Source: HB2-32-21 sp040235495
GTDB taxonomy: Bacteria; Pseudomonadota; Gammaproteobacteria; Pseudomonadales; Porticoccaceae
Length of the DNA stretch: 28,138 nucleotides
Direction: 5' to 3'
Assembly: GCA_040235495.1 (NCBI GenBank)
Contig: JBECKV010000010.1
Coordinates: forward strand, 1 to 28,138
In this document: in pieces, positions 7,110 to 15,094 of the stretch
Position numbering within the stretch: the first letter of the stretch is position 1
How the letters are laid out: each line of letters begins with the position of its first letter
Position numbers and translations under genes: made by a program
Notes under the pieces: model-generated
Database searches by the model: none
The model's input: the letters and a program-made list of their open reading frames with translations, nothing else
What the model was told of the DNA's origin: nothing

Positions 7110-7925
7110 TCAGTTTTCGAAAACCGGGGTTTCGCCCTTGGTGCGGGCGCGAAGCGCGATTTTGATGTCGTCGGACATCATCATCCCGGCATTCCAGGTG
7201 GCCACGTAATTGAGACCGTCCTCGACACTGTGTTCGAGGGAATACTCCATCACCTGCTTGCAGCCGCGAATGCTCAGGGGCGATTTGCCGGCTATTTCCG
7301 CGGCTATTTTGAAAACGTGCTGTAACAGGGCGTCCCGGTCGGCAAAGCTGGCGTTGCTGAGTTGCATGGCGGTGGCCTCCAGGCCGTCAAAGTTTCTGCC
7401 GGTGTAGGTCAGTTCCCGCGCCAGGCCGTCGCCGATAAGCCGGGGCAGGCGTTGCAGCGTGCCGACATCGGCAACGATGCCGACATCAATTTCCTTGATG
7501 GAAAAGATGGCGTCCGCGGTGCAATAGCGCATGTCGCAGGCGCTGATCATATCCACGCCGGCGCCGATGCAGGCGCCGTGAATGGCGGCGAGCACCGGTT
7601 TGCGGCAATTGGCGATGGCCGACAGTTGCGCCTGAAGCCAGAGTATTTGCTGGCGCAGGGCTTCGCGCTTGCGACCTTCGCAGTTAATGGTGTCGTCGAT
7701 CAATTCATTTAGCATGCCCAGGTCGATGCCCGCGCAGAAGTGCCTGCCTTTCCCGCTCAGCACCACTACCCGCACCGCCGGCGTCTCGCTGGCCCAGGCC
7801 ATGGCTTCACCCAGTTCCCGCCACATGTCCCGGTTCATGGCATTGGCGGCCTTTGGCCGGTTCAGTTGTAGATGGGCTATATGCCGGGTCAGTTCGACGT
7901 CGATCGTTGTAAAGTCAGGGGTCAT
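7110..7925 (-). CDS. Crotonase-family protein, likely dienoyl-CoA isomerase (ECH1-like)
   Basis: Enoyl-CoA hydratase/isomerase superfamily protein of 271 aa. The CoA-binding and oxyanion-hole segments are FCAGIDLGML (about 64-72) and HGACIGAGVDM (116-126). Around residues 125-153 it carries D125, E145 (in KEIDVG) and D153 (in VADVG). These have the same spacing as Asp176/Glu196/Asp204 of rat delta3,5-delta2,4-dienoyl-CoA isomerase, and TLQRLP follows as in that enzyme. That supports isomerisation of 3,5-dienoyl-CoA to 2,4-dienoyl-CoA, a step in degrading unsaturated fatty acyl chains, rather than simple hydration. The ATG start is preceded by AAGGAG on the minus strand. It is divergent from the thioesterase gene. 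Confidence is high for the superfamily and moderate for the specific reaction. Confidence 0.87.
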   Translation of the reverse strand: MTPDFTTIDVELTRHIAHLQLNRPKAANAMNRDMWRELGEAMAWASETPAVRVVVLSGKGRHFCAGIDLGMLNELIDDTINCEGRKREALRQQILWLQAQLSAIANCRKPVLAAIHGACIGAGVDMISACDMRYCTADAIFSIKEIDVGIVADVGTLQRLPRLIGDGLARELTYTGRNFDGLEATAMQLSNASFADRDALLQHVFKIAAEIAGKSPLSIRGCKQVMEYSLEHSVEDGLNYVATWNAGMMMSDDIKIALRARTKGETPVFEN

Positions 7926-8123
7926 GGTGTGGCTCCTTGATTTTTTCCTGATGTCATTGGCTTATGGTTCGTGTTTAGATTTAACTAAGCGTTCTGTTTA
8001 TTAACGGTTCTGTGGGGGTTTACATGTTGGGTATTATGGGAGAAATCCGGCGCCGACCGCCACGCGTCGATTGCGCTCGCTGATACGCTGGTATCGAGAC
8101 TCGAAGGGGAGCCTGAAAGCATT
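7926..8123. promoter_or_regulatory. Divergent promoter region between crotonase and thioesterase genes
   Basis: A 198-bp region serving both genes. GTTCTGT is repeated at 7991-7997 and 8007-8013 (16-bp period), with GTT-N4-AAC between them, in an AT-rich stretch that could be an operator. No regulator gene is adjacent. The frame of the thioesterase is open back to 7989 but has no ATG, GTG or TTG before 8124. Confidence 0.35.
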
Positions 8124-8948
8124 TTGGAGAAGAATCTAGACACAGTAACCCAGGGTGAGTTTGCTCGGTCCACAGCTGTTAGAAAGGTTGGCGAAGGACT
8201 CTGGGAGGGGCATTTTTCCTCGAACTGGTTGATCGGTCAGACCATGAATGGCGGCTACGCCATGGCAGTGGCTGCGCGAGTGCTGGGCCAGGCGCTGCCC
8301 CATCCCGACCCCCTGACAGTGACCGGGCATTTTCTCAACCGCACCGAAGTGGGGCCAGTGCGCTGCGAGGTTGAGATTCTGAGAGCGGGGGGTGGCAGCT
8401 CCACAGGCAGTGTCAAGCTGTTCCAGAAAGATGACTTGAAGATCGTGGTCACAGGGACTTATGGAGACATGGCGCGTCAGCGTGGTGAAAATCGGGTACT
8501 GGAGGCGATCCCGGCGGATATGCCTGGGCTGGCTGCCTGCATCGATTTGCCTTATCGCGCCAATCAGCCGTTTCGCCAGCAGATGTTGCAACGTATGGCG
8601 CCCGCGAGCGTCCGGGCGCTGGAGGGGGAGCCCGACGGCAGCGGCCGCTGGCAGGGGTGGCTGGATTTCACTGATGGCGCGGACAAGGATTTGTTTTCCC
8701 TGGTGATGTTTGCCGATGCCCTGCCACCCCCGGTGTTCTCAATTTACGGCGCCGAGGGCTGGGTGCCGACCCTGGAACTGACGGTGCGACTGCATCGCCG
8801 CCCGCGGCCCGGTCCCCTGCGCTGTGTATTTTGGGCAAATTTCATTACCGAGGGTATTGTCAACGAAGAATGTCTGCTCTGGGATAGCGGCGATGACTTG
8901 GTGGCGGTGGCCAGTCAGGCGGCCAAGTATCGGCGAGCAAACGGCTGA
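8124..8948 (+). CDS. Acyl-CoA thioesterase-like protein (TesB-type double hotdog)
   Basis: A 274-aa protein resembling the thioesterase family with two hotdog repeats (4HBT_3/TesB-like), which hydrolyse acyl-CoA to free acid and CoA. Recognisable segments are WLIGQTMNGGYAMAVAARVL (about 33-52, first hotdog helix with the NGGY motif) and PLTVTGHFLNRTEVGP (about 61-76). The second half ends with GIVNEECLLWDSGDDLVAVASQAAKY, matching the closing strand of the second hotdog. The start is unusual: the only usable start codon in the open frame is TTG at 8124, with GGGGAG 13 bases upstream; the next in-frame ATG falls inside the first domain. Its position beside a crotonase and SDRs suggests release of CoA from a catabolic intermediate. 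Confidence 0.82.
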   Translation: MEKNLDTVTQGEFARSTAVRKVGEGLWEGHFSSNWLIGQTMNGGYAMAVAARVLGQALPHPDPLTVTGHFLNRTEVGPVRCEVEILRAGGGSSTGSVKLFQKDDLKIVVTGTYGDMARQRGENRVLEAIPADMPGLAACIDLPYRANQPFRQQMLQRMAPASVRALEGEPDGSGRWQGWLDFTDGADKDLFSLVMFADALPPPVFSIYGAEGWVPTLELTVRLHRRPRPGPLRCVFWANFITEGIVNEECLLWDSGDDLVAVASQAAKYRRANG

Positions 8949-8984
8949 TTAATAGTTATTTTTTACATCAAATAGGAGCTATAA

Positions 8985-9899
8985 GTGTATAAAAAATATA
9001 TAATATATTTCGCAATGCTCTTGTCGATTCTTGCCGGGGGTATCGGTCGGGCCGAAGTTCCGGCCGTGTCTGAAACAAAGTCAACAGTTGCGGCGCCGGC
9101 GACAACCGACCATGACCTGCGCCGTCAGCGCGGGCTCGATGTGATCGGCACGCTTACCGGTACGGACGATCCCGAGGCGTTCGGCAAAAAGTTCGAGGCG
9201 AGTTACGGTGCATTGGGTTCGTTTGCCCTGGATTTCGTCATGGGCGACATCTGGAGTCGCGAACAACTGAGTCGCCGCGACCGCAACCTGATCGTGTTAA
9301 CCATGCTCGGTGCTCTGCATCAGACCAATCAGCTTGCCTACTATGTGCCGGGCGGCCTGAATCACGGTTTAACGCCCACTGAAATCAGGGAGATCATGAC
9401 CCATCTGGCGGCCTACGCCGGGTTTCCGAGGGCGCTCGATGCCTTGGCGGAAACCAATCGGATTCTCTCGGAACTTGGTCACGGGCCAGGAGCCGCCGGC
9501 CTGCCCGGCTCGGAGCGCTTTAGCGATGCACAGCGCCGGGCTCGTGGTGCCGCGGTCATGGGACGCCTGTCCGGTAATGATGCCCCTGATCCGGATGCCG
9601 TGCTGGAGGCCATGGCCGGACGGTTGGGGCCGCTGGGTGCCTACGGGATTGACTTCGCCTTTGGCGAGGTCTGGGCGCGTCCCCAGTTGAGTCGCCGGGA
9701 TCGCAGCTTGCTGGTGGTTTCGGTATTGACCGTACTGGGGCGCGGCGATGAACTCGATATTCATGTGCCCGCGGCTGTTCGCCATGGGGTCACCCGCGTC
9801 GAGCTTGAGGAATTGATGCTCACGGCCTTTGCCTATGCCGGCGCGCCTCTGGCAGTGGAAGGCATGCGCAAGGTGGTGGAGCATGTGCCGGTGAACTGA
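8985..9899 (+). CDS. Exported two-domain carboxymuconolactone decarboxylase-like protein
   Basis: A 304-aa protein with an N-terminal signal peptide (YKKYIIYFAMLLSILAGG, cleavage probably after GRA near residue 23) followed by two tandem CMD-like domains (about 48-143 and 178-300). The domains are internal duplicates: SREQLSRRDRNLIVLTML in the first corresponds to ARPQLSRRDRSLLVVSVL in the second, and each has a following histidine-containing helix (NHGLTPTEI; RHGVTRVEL). There is no cysteine in the protein, so it is not an AhpD-type peroxidase; it resembles gamma-carboxymuconolactone decarboxylase-type domains. The start is GTG at 8985 with AGGAG at 8974-8978. Export of a CMD protein to the periplasm is unusual, since the known decarboxylase is cytoplasmic. 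The substrate is unknown. Confidence 0.85.
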   Translation: MYKKYIIYFAMLLSILAGGIGRAEVPAVSETKSTVAAPATTDHDLRRQRGLDVIGTLTGTDDPEAFGKKFEASYGALGSFALDFVMGDIWSREQLSRRDRNLIVLTMLGALHQTNQLAYYVPGGLNHGLTPTEIREIMTHLAAYAGFPRALDALAETNRILSELGHGPGAAGLPGSERFSDAQRRARGAAVMGRLSGNDAPDPDAVLEAMAGRLGPLGAYGIDFAFGEVWARPQLSRRDRSLLVVSVLTVLGRGDELDIHVPAAVRHGVTRVELEELMLTAFAYAGAPLAVEGMRKVVEHVPVN

Positions 9900-9988
9900 A
9901 GGCCGCGCCAGGCACCTGGAGTCCTTAATGAGGCGGCGTGGGGTCAAATTCGTTTTAAATTACATCGACTTATTTGCGGCCAAAGCGT

Positions 9989-10017
9989 TTGCCAACATCG
10001 TAGTCTTGCCCTAGAAT
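9989..10017 (+). promoter_or_regulatory. Sigma70-type promoter of the rpsF operon
   Basis: TTGCCA (9989-9994) is separated by exactly 17 bases from TAGAAT (10012-10017), close to consensus in both boxes. Transcription would begin near 10024, giving a leader of about 87 bases before rpsF. Confidence 0.75.
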
Positions 10018-10066
10018 GCGCGCCCTTGTCCGTCGCGCTTAACCTGCGTTTGATGGGCTCTCCTTG

Positions 10067-10087
10067 CCACACTGCCTGGACAGGTGG
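10067..10087 (+). promoter_or_regulatory. Leader hairpin upstream of rpsF (possible S6:S18 autoregulatory site)
   Basis: CCAC (10067-10070) pairs with GTGG (10084-10087), and CTG pairs with CAG inside it, with a single bulged A and a 6-base loop. It ends 13 bases before the ribosome site AGGAG at 10101-10105. Many bacteria have an S6:S18 binding hairpin in this leader that represses translation; whether this hairpin has the required conserved bulge is not certain. Confidence 0.4.
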
Positions 10088-10110
10088 CTTTTAATCCACG
10101 AGGAGTAACA

Positions 10111-10602
10111 ATGCGACATTATGAGATTGTCTTTATTGTCCATCCTGATCAGAGCGAACAGGTCCCGGGCATGATCGAGCGCTACACCAAAATCGTCACT
10201 GACGGGAAGGGCGCGGTGCACCGCTGTGAAGACTGGGGGCGCCGTCAGTTGGCTTATCCCATCAATAAGATTCACAAAGCCCACTATGTGATGATGAATA
10301 TCGAATGTGGTGACAAAGAGATGGAAGAACTGACTTCCATTTTTCGCTACAACGATGCGGTGCTGCGCAATCTCGTGATCAGGCGAGATAGACCCATTAC
10401 CGGGGATACCGAGCTTTATAAAGCCGAGTTGGCCGACAAGGCTGAAAAGGAAAGCCGCGCCCGCCGCGAGAGCGAGCGCGCTGCTGCTGTCGCCAGGGAA
10501 GAAAGTGAAGCTGCCGTGGCCAGCGCGGGCTCGGACTTCGAGCAGGATTCAGTCGACAGCGACGAGATCGAAGTTACCGAATCAACCGACGAGGAGGCAT
10601 AA
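10111..10602 (+). CDS. rpsF: 30S ribosomal protein S6
   Basis: Small-subunit ribosomal protein S6, which binds 16S rRNA together with S18. The first 95 residues are the canonical fold (MRHYEIVFIVHPDQSEQVPGM, YPINKIHKAHYVMM, FRYNDAVLRNLVIRRD). The start is ATG 10111 after AGGAG. The C-terminal tail from about residue 105 to 163 is long, charged and low in complexity (EKESRARRESERAAAVAREE, then acidic DSDEIEVTESTDEEA). The tail makes it about 30 residues longer than E. coli S6, which has its own shorter polyglutamate-modified tail. It is the first gene of rpsF-rpsR-membrane protein-rplI. Confidence 0.97.
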   Translation: MRHYEIVFIVHPDQSEQVPGMIERYTKIVTDGKGAVHRCEDWGRRQLAYPINKIHKAHYVMMNIECGDKEMEELTSIFRYNDAVLRNLVIRRDRPITGDTELYKAELADKAEKESRARRESERAAAVAREESEAAVASAGSDFEQDSVDSDEIEVTESTDEEA

Positions 10603-10605
10603 ATC

Positions 10606-10833
10606 ATGGCGCGTTTTAACCGTCGTCGCAAATACTGCCGATTCACCGCTGAAGGTGTCACGGAGATCGATTACAAGGATCTCGACGTCCTCAAAGAGTA
10701 CATCACCGAGACCGGCAAAATCGTTCCCAGCAGAATCAGTGGCACCAAGGCCCGTTATCAGCGCCAGCTTGCTACCGCGATCAAGCGCGCCCGCTACCTG
10801 GCCCTGTTGCCCTACACCGATAGTCATAAGTAA
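10606..10833 (+). CDS. rpsR: 30S ribosomal protein S18
   Basis: Small-subunit protein S18, the S6 binding partner. Its 75 aa match the full bacterial length: RRRKYCRF near the N-terminus, IDYKDLDVLKEYITETGKI in the middle, and RISGTKARYQRQLATAIKRARYLALLPY at the C-terminus. The ATG follows three bases after the rpsF stop, with GAGGAGG overlapping the end of rpsF, so the two are translationally linked. Confidence 0.98.
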   Translation: MARFNRRRKYCRFTAEGVTEIDYKDLDVLKEYITETGKIVPSRISGTKARYQRQLATAIKRARYLALLPYTDSHK

Positions 10834-10848
10834 AGTCGGAACGCGAAC

Positions 10849-11718
10849 ATGAAAGCCCTCGCCGAATTTATTATGGCGGGACGGTTCAAGGCTTCGCTAG
10901 TCGCCTGCCTCGGCAATCTGTTGCCGATCATCAGCCCGGCTACGGTTGGCCTGGTGGCGTTGCGCAAAAGTGCGGGGGACACGCTGATCGTGAGCCTGTG
11001 GGCGGTGCTGCCACTGATTGCAATGTTGAGCGTTAGCGAGGGTAGGGTCAGCGAGGCCGATAGTTTGATGGTCTGGACAGCATTGCTGTCCGTGGTAGTC
11101 GTGGTTGCCGGCGCTGTGGCGCTGCGAGCCAGCACTTCCTGGGCCCAGGCGCTGCTCGCAATTGTCGGGGTCAGCGCGCTGATGGGGCTGGCCATGAAGG
11201 TCGCCCTTGATGCGAAACTGGAAGCGGTGCGCGAGGCCCTGCTGGCATTGTTCGAACAGCATGGTCAACAGGCTCGGGTGCTGGAGTTCAGCGATTTGTT
11301 TCTGGCTGGGCTGCTGGCCTGGGCGATAGCCCTGATGGCGATACTTGCGGTGCTGCTGGCCCGATGGTGGCAGGCGCTTTTGTACAACCCGGGTGGTTTT
11401 CAAAAGGAATTCCACGCGCTGCGCATGCAAAAGGGAGCTGCAGTGCTCTTGCTGGCGGGATTGACTGCCTGCTACGTGTTGCCTCAGAGCTACTTTACCT
11501 GGGGCAATTTGCTCGGCTTACCGCTGTTCTTTTCCGGGCTCGCGCTGGTGCATCATCTGGTCGCATTTGCCCACTTGGGCGCGCACTGGTTGGTCATATT
11601 TTATCTGGCCCTGTTTATGTTGGCAGGGCCGCTGAATACGGTTCTGGTAGGGCTCGGCTTTTTGGATAGCATGTTGGATCTACGGGCTCGACTCGCGGCG
11701 CGTAAATCCAGAAGTTAG
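10849..11718 (+). CDS. Predicted integral membrane protein (DUF2232/YybS-like)
   Basis: A 289-aa multispanning membrane protein with about eight hydrophobic segments, for example LIVSLWAVLPLIAMLSV, ALLSVVVVVAGAVAL, GLLAWAIALMAILAVLLA and LVIFYLALFMLAGPLNTVLVG. The WWQALLYNPGGFQKEFHALRM motif near the middle is characteristic of the uncharacterised membrane protein encoded between rpsR and rplI in Pseudomonas and relatives (PA4933-type, DUF2232). The ATG lies 15 bases after rpsR with a weak CGGA ribosome site. The function is unknown; the conserved position suggests it is co-transcribed with the ribosomal genes. Confidence 0.8.
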   Translation: MKALAEFIMAGRFKASLVACLGNLLPIISPATVGLVALRKSAGDTLIVSLWAVLPLIAMLSVSEGRVSEADSLMVWTALLSVVVVVAGAVALRASTSWAQALLAIVGVSALMGLAMKVALDAKLEAVREALLALFEQHGQQARVLEFSDLFLAGLLAWAIALMAILAVLLARWWQALLYNPGGFQKEFHALRMQKGAAVLLLAGLTACYVLPQSYFTWGNLLGLPLFFSGLALVHHLVAFAHLGAHWLVIFYLALFMLAGPLNTVLVGLGFLDSMLDLRARLAARKSRS

Positions 11719-11760
11719 GCTGATATTCGTTTACCCGAATTGAGTGAAGAGGAATTAGAG

Positions 11761-12219
11761 ATGGACGTAATTTTGTTAGAGAAAGTGGGCAAGCTGGGCA
11801 ATATTGGCGATCTGGTGTCAGTTCGTGCTGGCTTCGGGCGCAATTTTCTGATTCCACAGGGTAAGGCGGTTTTCGCCACGGCCGAAAATATTGCCAATCT
11901 AGAAGCCCGTCGCGCCGAACTCGAGCGCTCGGCCGAGGGCAAGCTGGGTACGGCCCGGGCCCGGGCTGAGCAGCTGAGCGGCCTTGGGCCCATAGTGATC
12001 ACGGCCGTTGCCGGTGAGGAAGGGCGTCTGTTTGGCTCGGTAGGCCCCCGTGATATAGCGGATGCGTGTACTGTCCGGGGTGTTGAATTGGCGAAGAGCG
12101 AAGTGAAGATGCCGGAAGGTGCGATCCGCGAGCTTGGGGAGTACGATATCCAGATACAGTTACACAGTGACGTAGAGCTGGCTATTCAGGTGGTGGTGGC
12201 CGAGCAGGCGGCCGCCTGA
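11761..12219 (+). CDS. rplI: 50S ribosomal protein L9
   Basis: Large-subunit protein L9, 152 aa, the normal length. The N-terminal RNA-binding domain MDVILLEKVGKLG with VRAGFGRNFLIPQGKA is diagnostic, followed by the long connecting helix (about 41-75) and a C-terminal domain with GRLFGSVGPRDIADA and ELGEYDIQIQLHSDVE. The start is ATG 11761 with GAGGAA just upstream; a TTG seven codons earlier in frame was rejected because L9 proteins begin at this methionine. Confidence 0.98.
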   Translation: MDVILLEKVGKLGNIGDLVSVRAGFGRNFLIPQGKAVFATAENIANLEARRAELERSAEGKLGTARARAEQLSGLGPIVITAVAGEEGRLFGSVGPRDIADACTVRGVELAKSEVKMPEGAIRELGEYDIQIQLHSDVELAIQVVVAEQAAA

Positions 12220-12314
12220 CACGTAACTAGTACAACGCCGGGTTCGATTGCTGGCGCTGTTGTCTGCTCCAGTAACCAGTCCGGCTTTCGGTAATTCCAT
12301 CCAGGGTAGCGGTG

Positions 12315-13685
12315 ATGGCCGAGACCTACTCCACAAACCCGATGATTCCGCGGCCGCCCCATTCCGTTGAAGCGGAGCAGGCGGTGCTCGGCGGCTTAAT
12401 GCTTGCCAACGACGCCTTTGACGGCGTTGCTGCCCTGATCGGGGAAGAAGATTTTTTCAGCCTCGACCATCAGTTGATTTTCCGCACCATGCACCGACTT
12501 GCGGTGGCCGACAAGCCGCTGGATGTCATTACCCTTTCGGAAACCCTGAAAGAAAACCAGATCCTGGATCAGATCGGCGGCGACGCCTACCTGGTCGAGC
12601 TGACTCGCAATACCCCAAGCGCGGCCAATATTCTCGCCTACGCCCAGATCGTCCTGGAGCGGGCCACCGTGCGCAAACTGATCGCGGCGGCCAATGACAT
12701 CGTCGAGAAAAGCTATAACCCCCTGGGCTGGGACAGCAGTAAATTGCTGGCCGAGGCCGAGCGACGCTTGTTGGAAGTGATGGAGGACCGACCCCGGGAG
12801 GGTGGGTTCAGGCATGTTACCGAGCTCTTGCGCGAGGCCATCGACCGTATCGATGAGCTGTTCAATAGCGATTCCGACATCACCGGATTGAGCACCGGCT
12901 TTACAGCACTAGACAAAATGACTTCCGGCTGGCAGGAGGCTGATCTGATTATTATCGCCGGTCGTCCTTCCATGGGCAAAACCTCCTTTGCGATGAATAC
13001 CGTGGAATACTCCATGTTGCATCAGGAACGACCGGTGCTGGTGTTCAGCCTGGAGATGCCGGCCAGTCAGTTGATCATCCGGATGCTCTCGTCCATGGGT
13101 AAGATCGATCAGAGCAGGGTGCGTAGCGGCAATCTAAACCCGGATGATTTCACCCGCCTGTCTGGCGCTGCCGCGCGCCTCAAGGACCGGCCGCTGTTTA
13201 TCGATGACACGCCCGGTATCAGTCCGCTGGAACTGCGTAATCGTGTCCGACAACTGGCCCGCGAACAGGGTTCGCCGGCTCTGGTGATGGTGGATTATTT
13301 GCAATTGATGAGTTCCAGTACGCCGGCCGAAGGGCGGGTACAGGAAATTTCGCAAATCTCACGTGAGCTGAAAATCATCGCCCGGGAATTTGATTGCCCG
13401 GTTCTGGCCCTTTCCCAACTGAGCCGTAATGTTGAGCAAAGGCCCAATAAAAGGCCGGTAAATTCGGATCTACGCGAGTCGGGTGCAATCGAGCAGGATG
13501 CCGATGTAGTGATTTTTATCTATCGGGATGAGGTTTATAACGAGGATTCCGCGGACAAGGGTGTGGCGGAAATAATTATCGGTAAACAGAGAAACGGACC
13601 CATTGGTACCACGCGTCTCGCGTTTCTCGGGCAATACACCCGTTTTGAAAATCTTGCCCACGATTATTTTGCCGAGGCGGATTAG
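12315..13685 (+). CDS. dnaB: Replicative DNA helicase DnaB
   Basis: Hexameric 5'-3' helicase that unwinds DNA at the replication fork. The N-terminal domain (about 14-115; PPHSVEAEQAVLGGLML) is followed by a linker and the RecA-like C-terminal domain. The latter has Walker A GRPSMGKTS (216-224), Walker B LVMVDYLQLM, and the conserved LSQLSRNVEQRPNKRP and DLRESGAIEQDADVV segments. Its 456 aa match the bacterial norm, with no intein inserted. The ATG at 12315 is preferred; a GTG one codon earlier is possible. Neither has a strong ribosome site. It is 95 bp downstream of rplI, in the usual gammaproteobacterial order. Confidence 0.97.
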   Translation: MAETYSTNPMIPRPPHSVEAEQAVLGGLMLANDAFDGVAALIGEEDFFSLDHQLIFRTMHRLAVADKPLDVITLSETLKENQILDQIGGDAYLVELTRNTPSAANILAYAQIVLERATVRKLIAAANDIVEKSYNPLGWDSSKLLAEAERRLLEVMEDRPREGGFRHVTELLREAIDRIDELFNSDSDITGLSTGFTALDKMTSGWQEADLIIIAGRPSMGKTSFAMNTVEYSMLHQERPVLVFSLEMPASQLIIRMLSSMGKIDQSRVRSGNLNPDDFTRLSGAAARLKDRPLFIDDTPGISPLELRNRVRQLAREQGSPALVMVDYLQLMSSSTPAEGRVQEISQISRELKIIAREFDCPVLALSQLSRNVEQRPNKRPVNSDLRESGAIEQDADVVIFIYRDEVYNEDSADKGVAEIIIGKQRNGPIGTTRLAFLGQYTRFENLAHDYFAEAD

Positions 13686-13727
13686 GTGATTCGAGGCAAT
13701 TCGATGGATGCACGAGTTATATAAACT

Positions 13728-14600
13728 ATGAAAATATTTCATACGGTAGCCGGCTTGCGTGACGTGCTTGGTGGCGAGCGCCAACAGAGTAGAACCATTG
13801 GTTTTGTGCCGACCATGGGGAACCTCCACGAGGGTCATCTGCAACTGATACGTCGGGCTGGAGAAATCTGCGACGTCGTGGTCGCCAGCATTTTTGTCAA
13901 TCCGCTACAGTTTGGTCTCAACGAAGACTGGGAAAAATATCCGCGTACTTTCGACGAGGATGTGCGCAAGCTGGAGGGGGCGGGTTGCCACTTCCTGTTC
14001 TACCCCGATGAGAAGGAAATCTACCCCAATGGCATGGCCGATCAGACTCGAGTCGTGGTGCCCACCATGACCGATATACTCTGTGGTGCAAGCCGTCCGG
14101 GACATTTCGAGGGGGTCACGACGGTGGTGTCCAAACTGCTCAATATCGTTCAACCCGACACCGCTATTTTTGGTATCAAGGACTTTCAGCAGCTCGCGGT
14201 GATTCGCCGCATGGTCGAAGATCTTTGCATTCCGGTAACGATCATCGGCGCCCCCATCGCGAGGGATTATGACGGTCTCGCGCTGAGTTCTCGCAACGGT
14301 TATCTGACCGAGGCGGAGCGGCCGCGCGTCAAGTTGCTCTATGAAACACTCAATTGGTGTCGGGATGAAATCGCCGGCGGATCAAGAGACTTTGCCGGTC
14401 TCGAACAGCACGCCGGGGCAAGGCTGGAAAGGGGTGGATTTCGCGTGGATTATGTTAGTATTCGCAACGCCAAGAGTCTGGAGCCGGCCGCGCACGACGA
14501 TACGGAGGTTGTCATATTGGGGGCGATGTATACCTCTGGTGCGCGGTTGATCGATAACGTGAGCTTGAGTCTGGAACTGTCGGCGGAAGTGGGGGAGTAG
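13728..14600 (+). CDS. panC: Pantothenate synthetase
   Basis: Condenses pantoate with beta-alanine using ATP, the last step of vitamin B5 synthesis. Motifs are VPTMGNLHEGHL with the HIGH-like HEGH (34-37), VNPLQFGLNEDWEKYPR, FGIKDFQQL (the KDxQQ ATP-site motif) and ALSSRNGYL. The length of 290 aa is normal for the family. The ATG at 13728 has no good Shine-Dalgarno, and the 42-bp gap after dnaB contains no clear promoter. panD follows six bases later, so the pair forms an operon. panB, often adjacent, is not in this window. Confidence 0.96.
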   Translation: MKIFHTVAGLRDVLGGERQQSRTIGFVPTMGNLHEGHLQLIRRAGEICDVVVASIFVNPLQFGLNEDWEKYPRTFDEDVRKLEGAGCHFLFYPDEKEIYPNGMADQTRVVVPTMTDILCGASRPGHFEGVTTVVSKLLNIVQPDTAIFGIKDFQQLAVIRRMVEDLCIPVTIIGAPIARDYDGLALSSRNGYLTEAERPRVKLLYETLNWCRDEIAGGSRDFAGLEQHAGARLERGGFRVDYVSIRNAKSLEPAAHDDTEVVILGAMYTSGARLIDNVSLSLELSAEVGE

Positions 14601-14605
14601 CGATC

Positions 14606-14989
14606 GTGTTGACCAACATGTTGAAAGCCAAATTACATATGGCCTCGGTGACGCAGGCGGAATTGTGGTATGACGGTTCCTGCGCCATAGACAGCAGCCT
14701 GCTCAAACTGGCCGGCATGCGCGAGTTCGAACAGATTGATATCTACAACGTTAATAATGGTGAGCGCTTCACCACCTATATCATCAAGGCTGAAGCGGGC
14801 TCGGGCATTATTTCCATGAACGGCGCCGCCGCGCGCAAAGTACAGGTTGGCGACAGGATTATTATCGCCACCTATGGCCAGTTCAACGAAGCCGAGGCCG
14901 ATGCCCATAAGCCGAAGCTGGTATACCTTAACGCCGATAACACCGTCGAGCGTACCGCCAACACCATCCCCGTACAGGCGGTATCCTAA
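14606..14989 (+). CDS. panD: Aspartate 1-decarboxylase precursor
   Basis: Makes beta-alanine from aspartate to feed PanC. The protein self-cleaves to form a pyruvoyl cofactor. Starting at GTG 14606, the cleavage pair falls at Gly24-Ser25 (in DGSCAID) and the conserved Arg54 and Tyr58 also fall at E. coli numbers, which decides this start over the ATG four codons later. GGGGGAG near the end of panC is a good ribosome site. The 127-aa length is normal. It is cotranscribed with panC. Confidence 0.96.
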   Translation: MLTNMLKAKLHMASVTQAELWYDGSCAIDSSLLKLAGMREFEQIDIYNVNNGERFTTYIIKAEAGSGIISMNGAAARKVQVGDRIIIATYGQFNEAEADAHKPKLVYLNADNTVERTANTIPVQAVS

Positions 14990-15017
14990 GCTGTCTGCCC
15001 CAGCCTCCAAGCCTGCC

Positions 15018-15033
15018 CGGGCCTTATAGCCCG
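15018..15033 (+). terminator. Possible weak hairpin after panD
   Basis: CGGGC (15018-15022) pairs with GCCCG (15029-15033) around CTTATA. There is no T-run, so any termination would be weak. Confidence 0.25.
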
Positions 15034-15079
15034 CCCGATCGCCAAGCTCCGCGCGTTTAGATCACATCGTTCCGCGCGT

Positions 15080-15094
15080 TCAGCGGGGCGCTGA
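15080..15094. other. GC-rich hairpin in the panD-acs gap
   Basis: TCAGCG (15080-15085) and CGCTGA (15089-15094) form a perfect 6-bp stem with a 3-base loop. Upstream, TCCGCGCGTT occurs twice, about 22 bp apart (near 15049 and at 15071). The function is unknown. Confidence 0.3.

Noticed and set aside
9939..9960. GGGGTCAAATTCGTTTTAAA string resembling fragments linked with REP-associated transposases
   Set aside because: There is a single copy in the window, no inverted partner and no transposase gene; I cannot support a mobile element.
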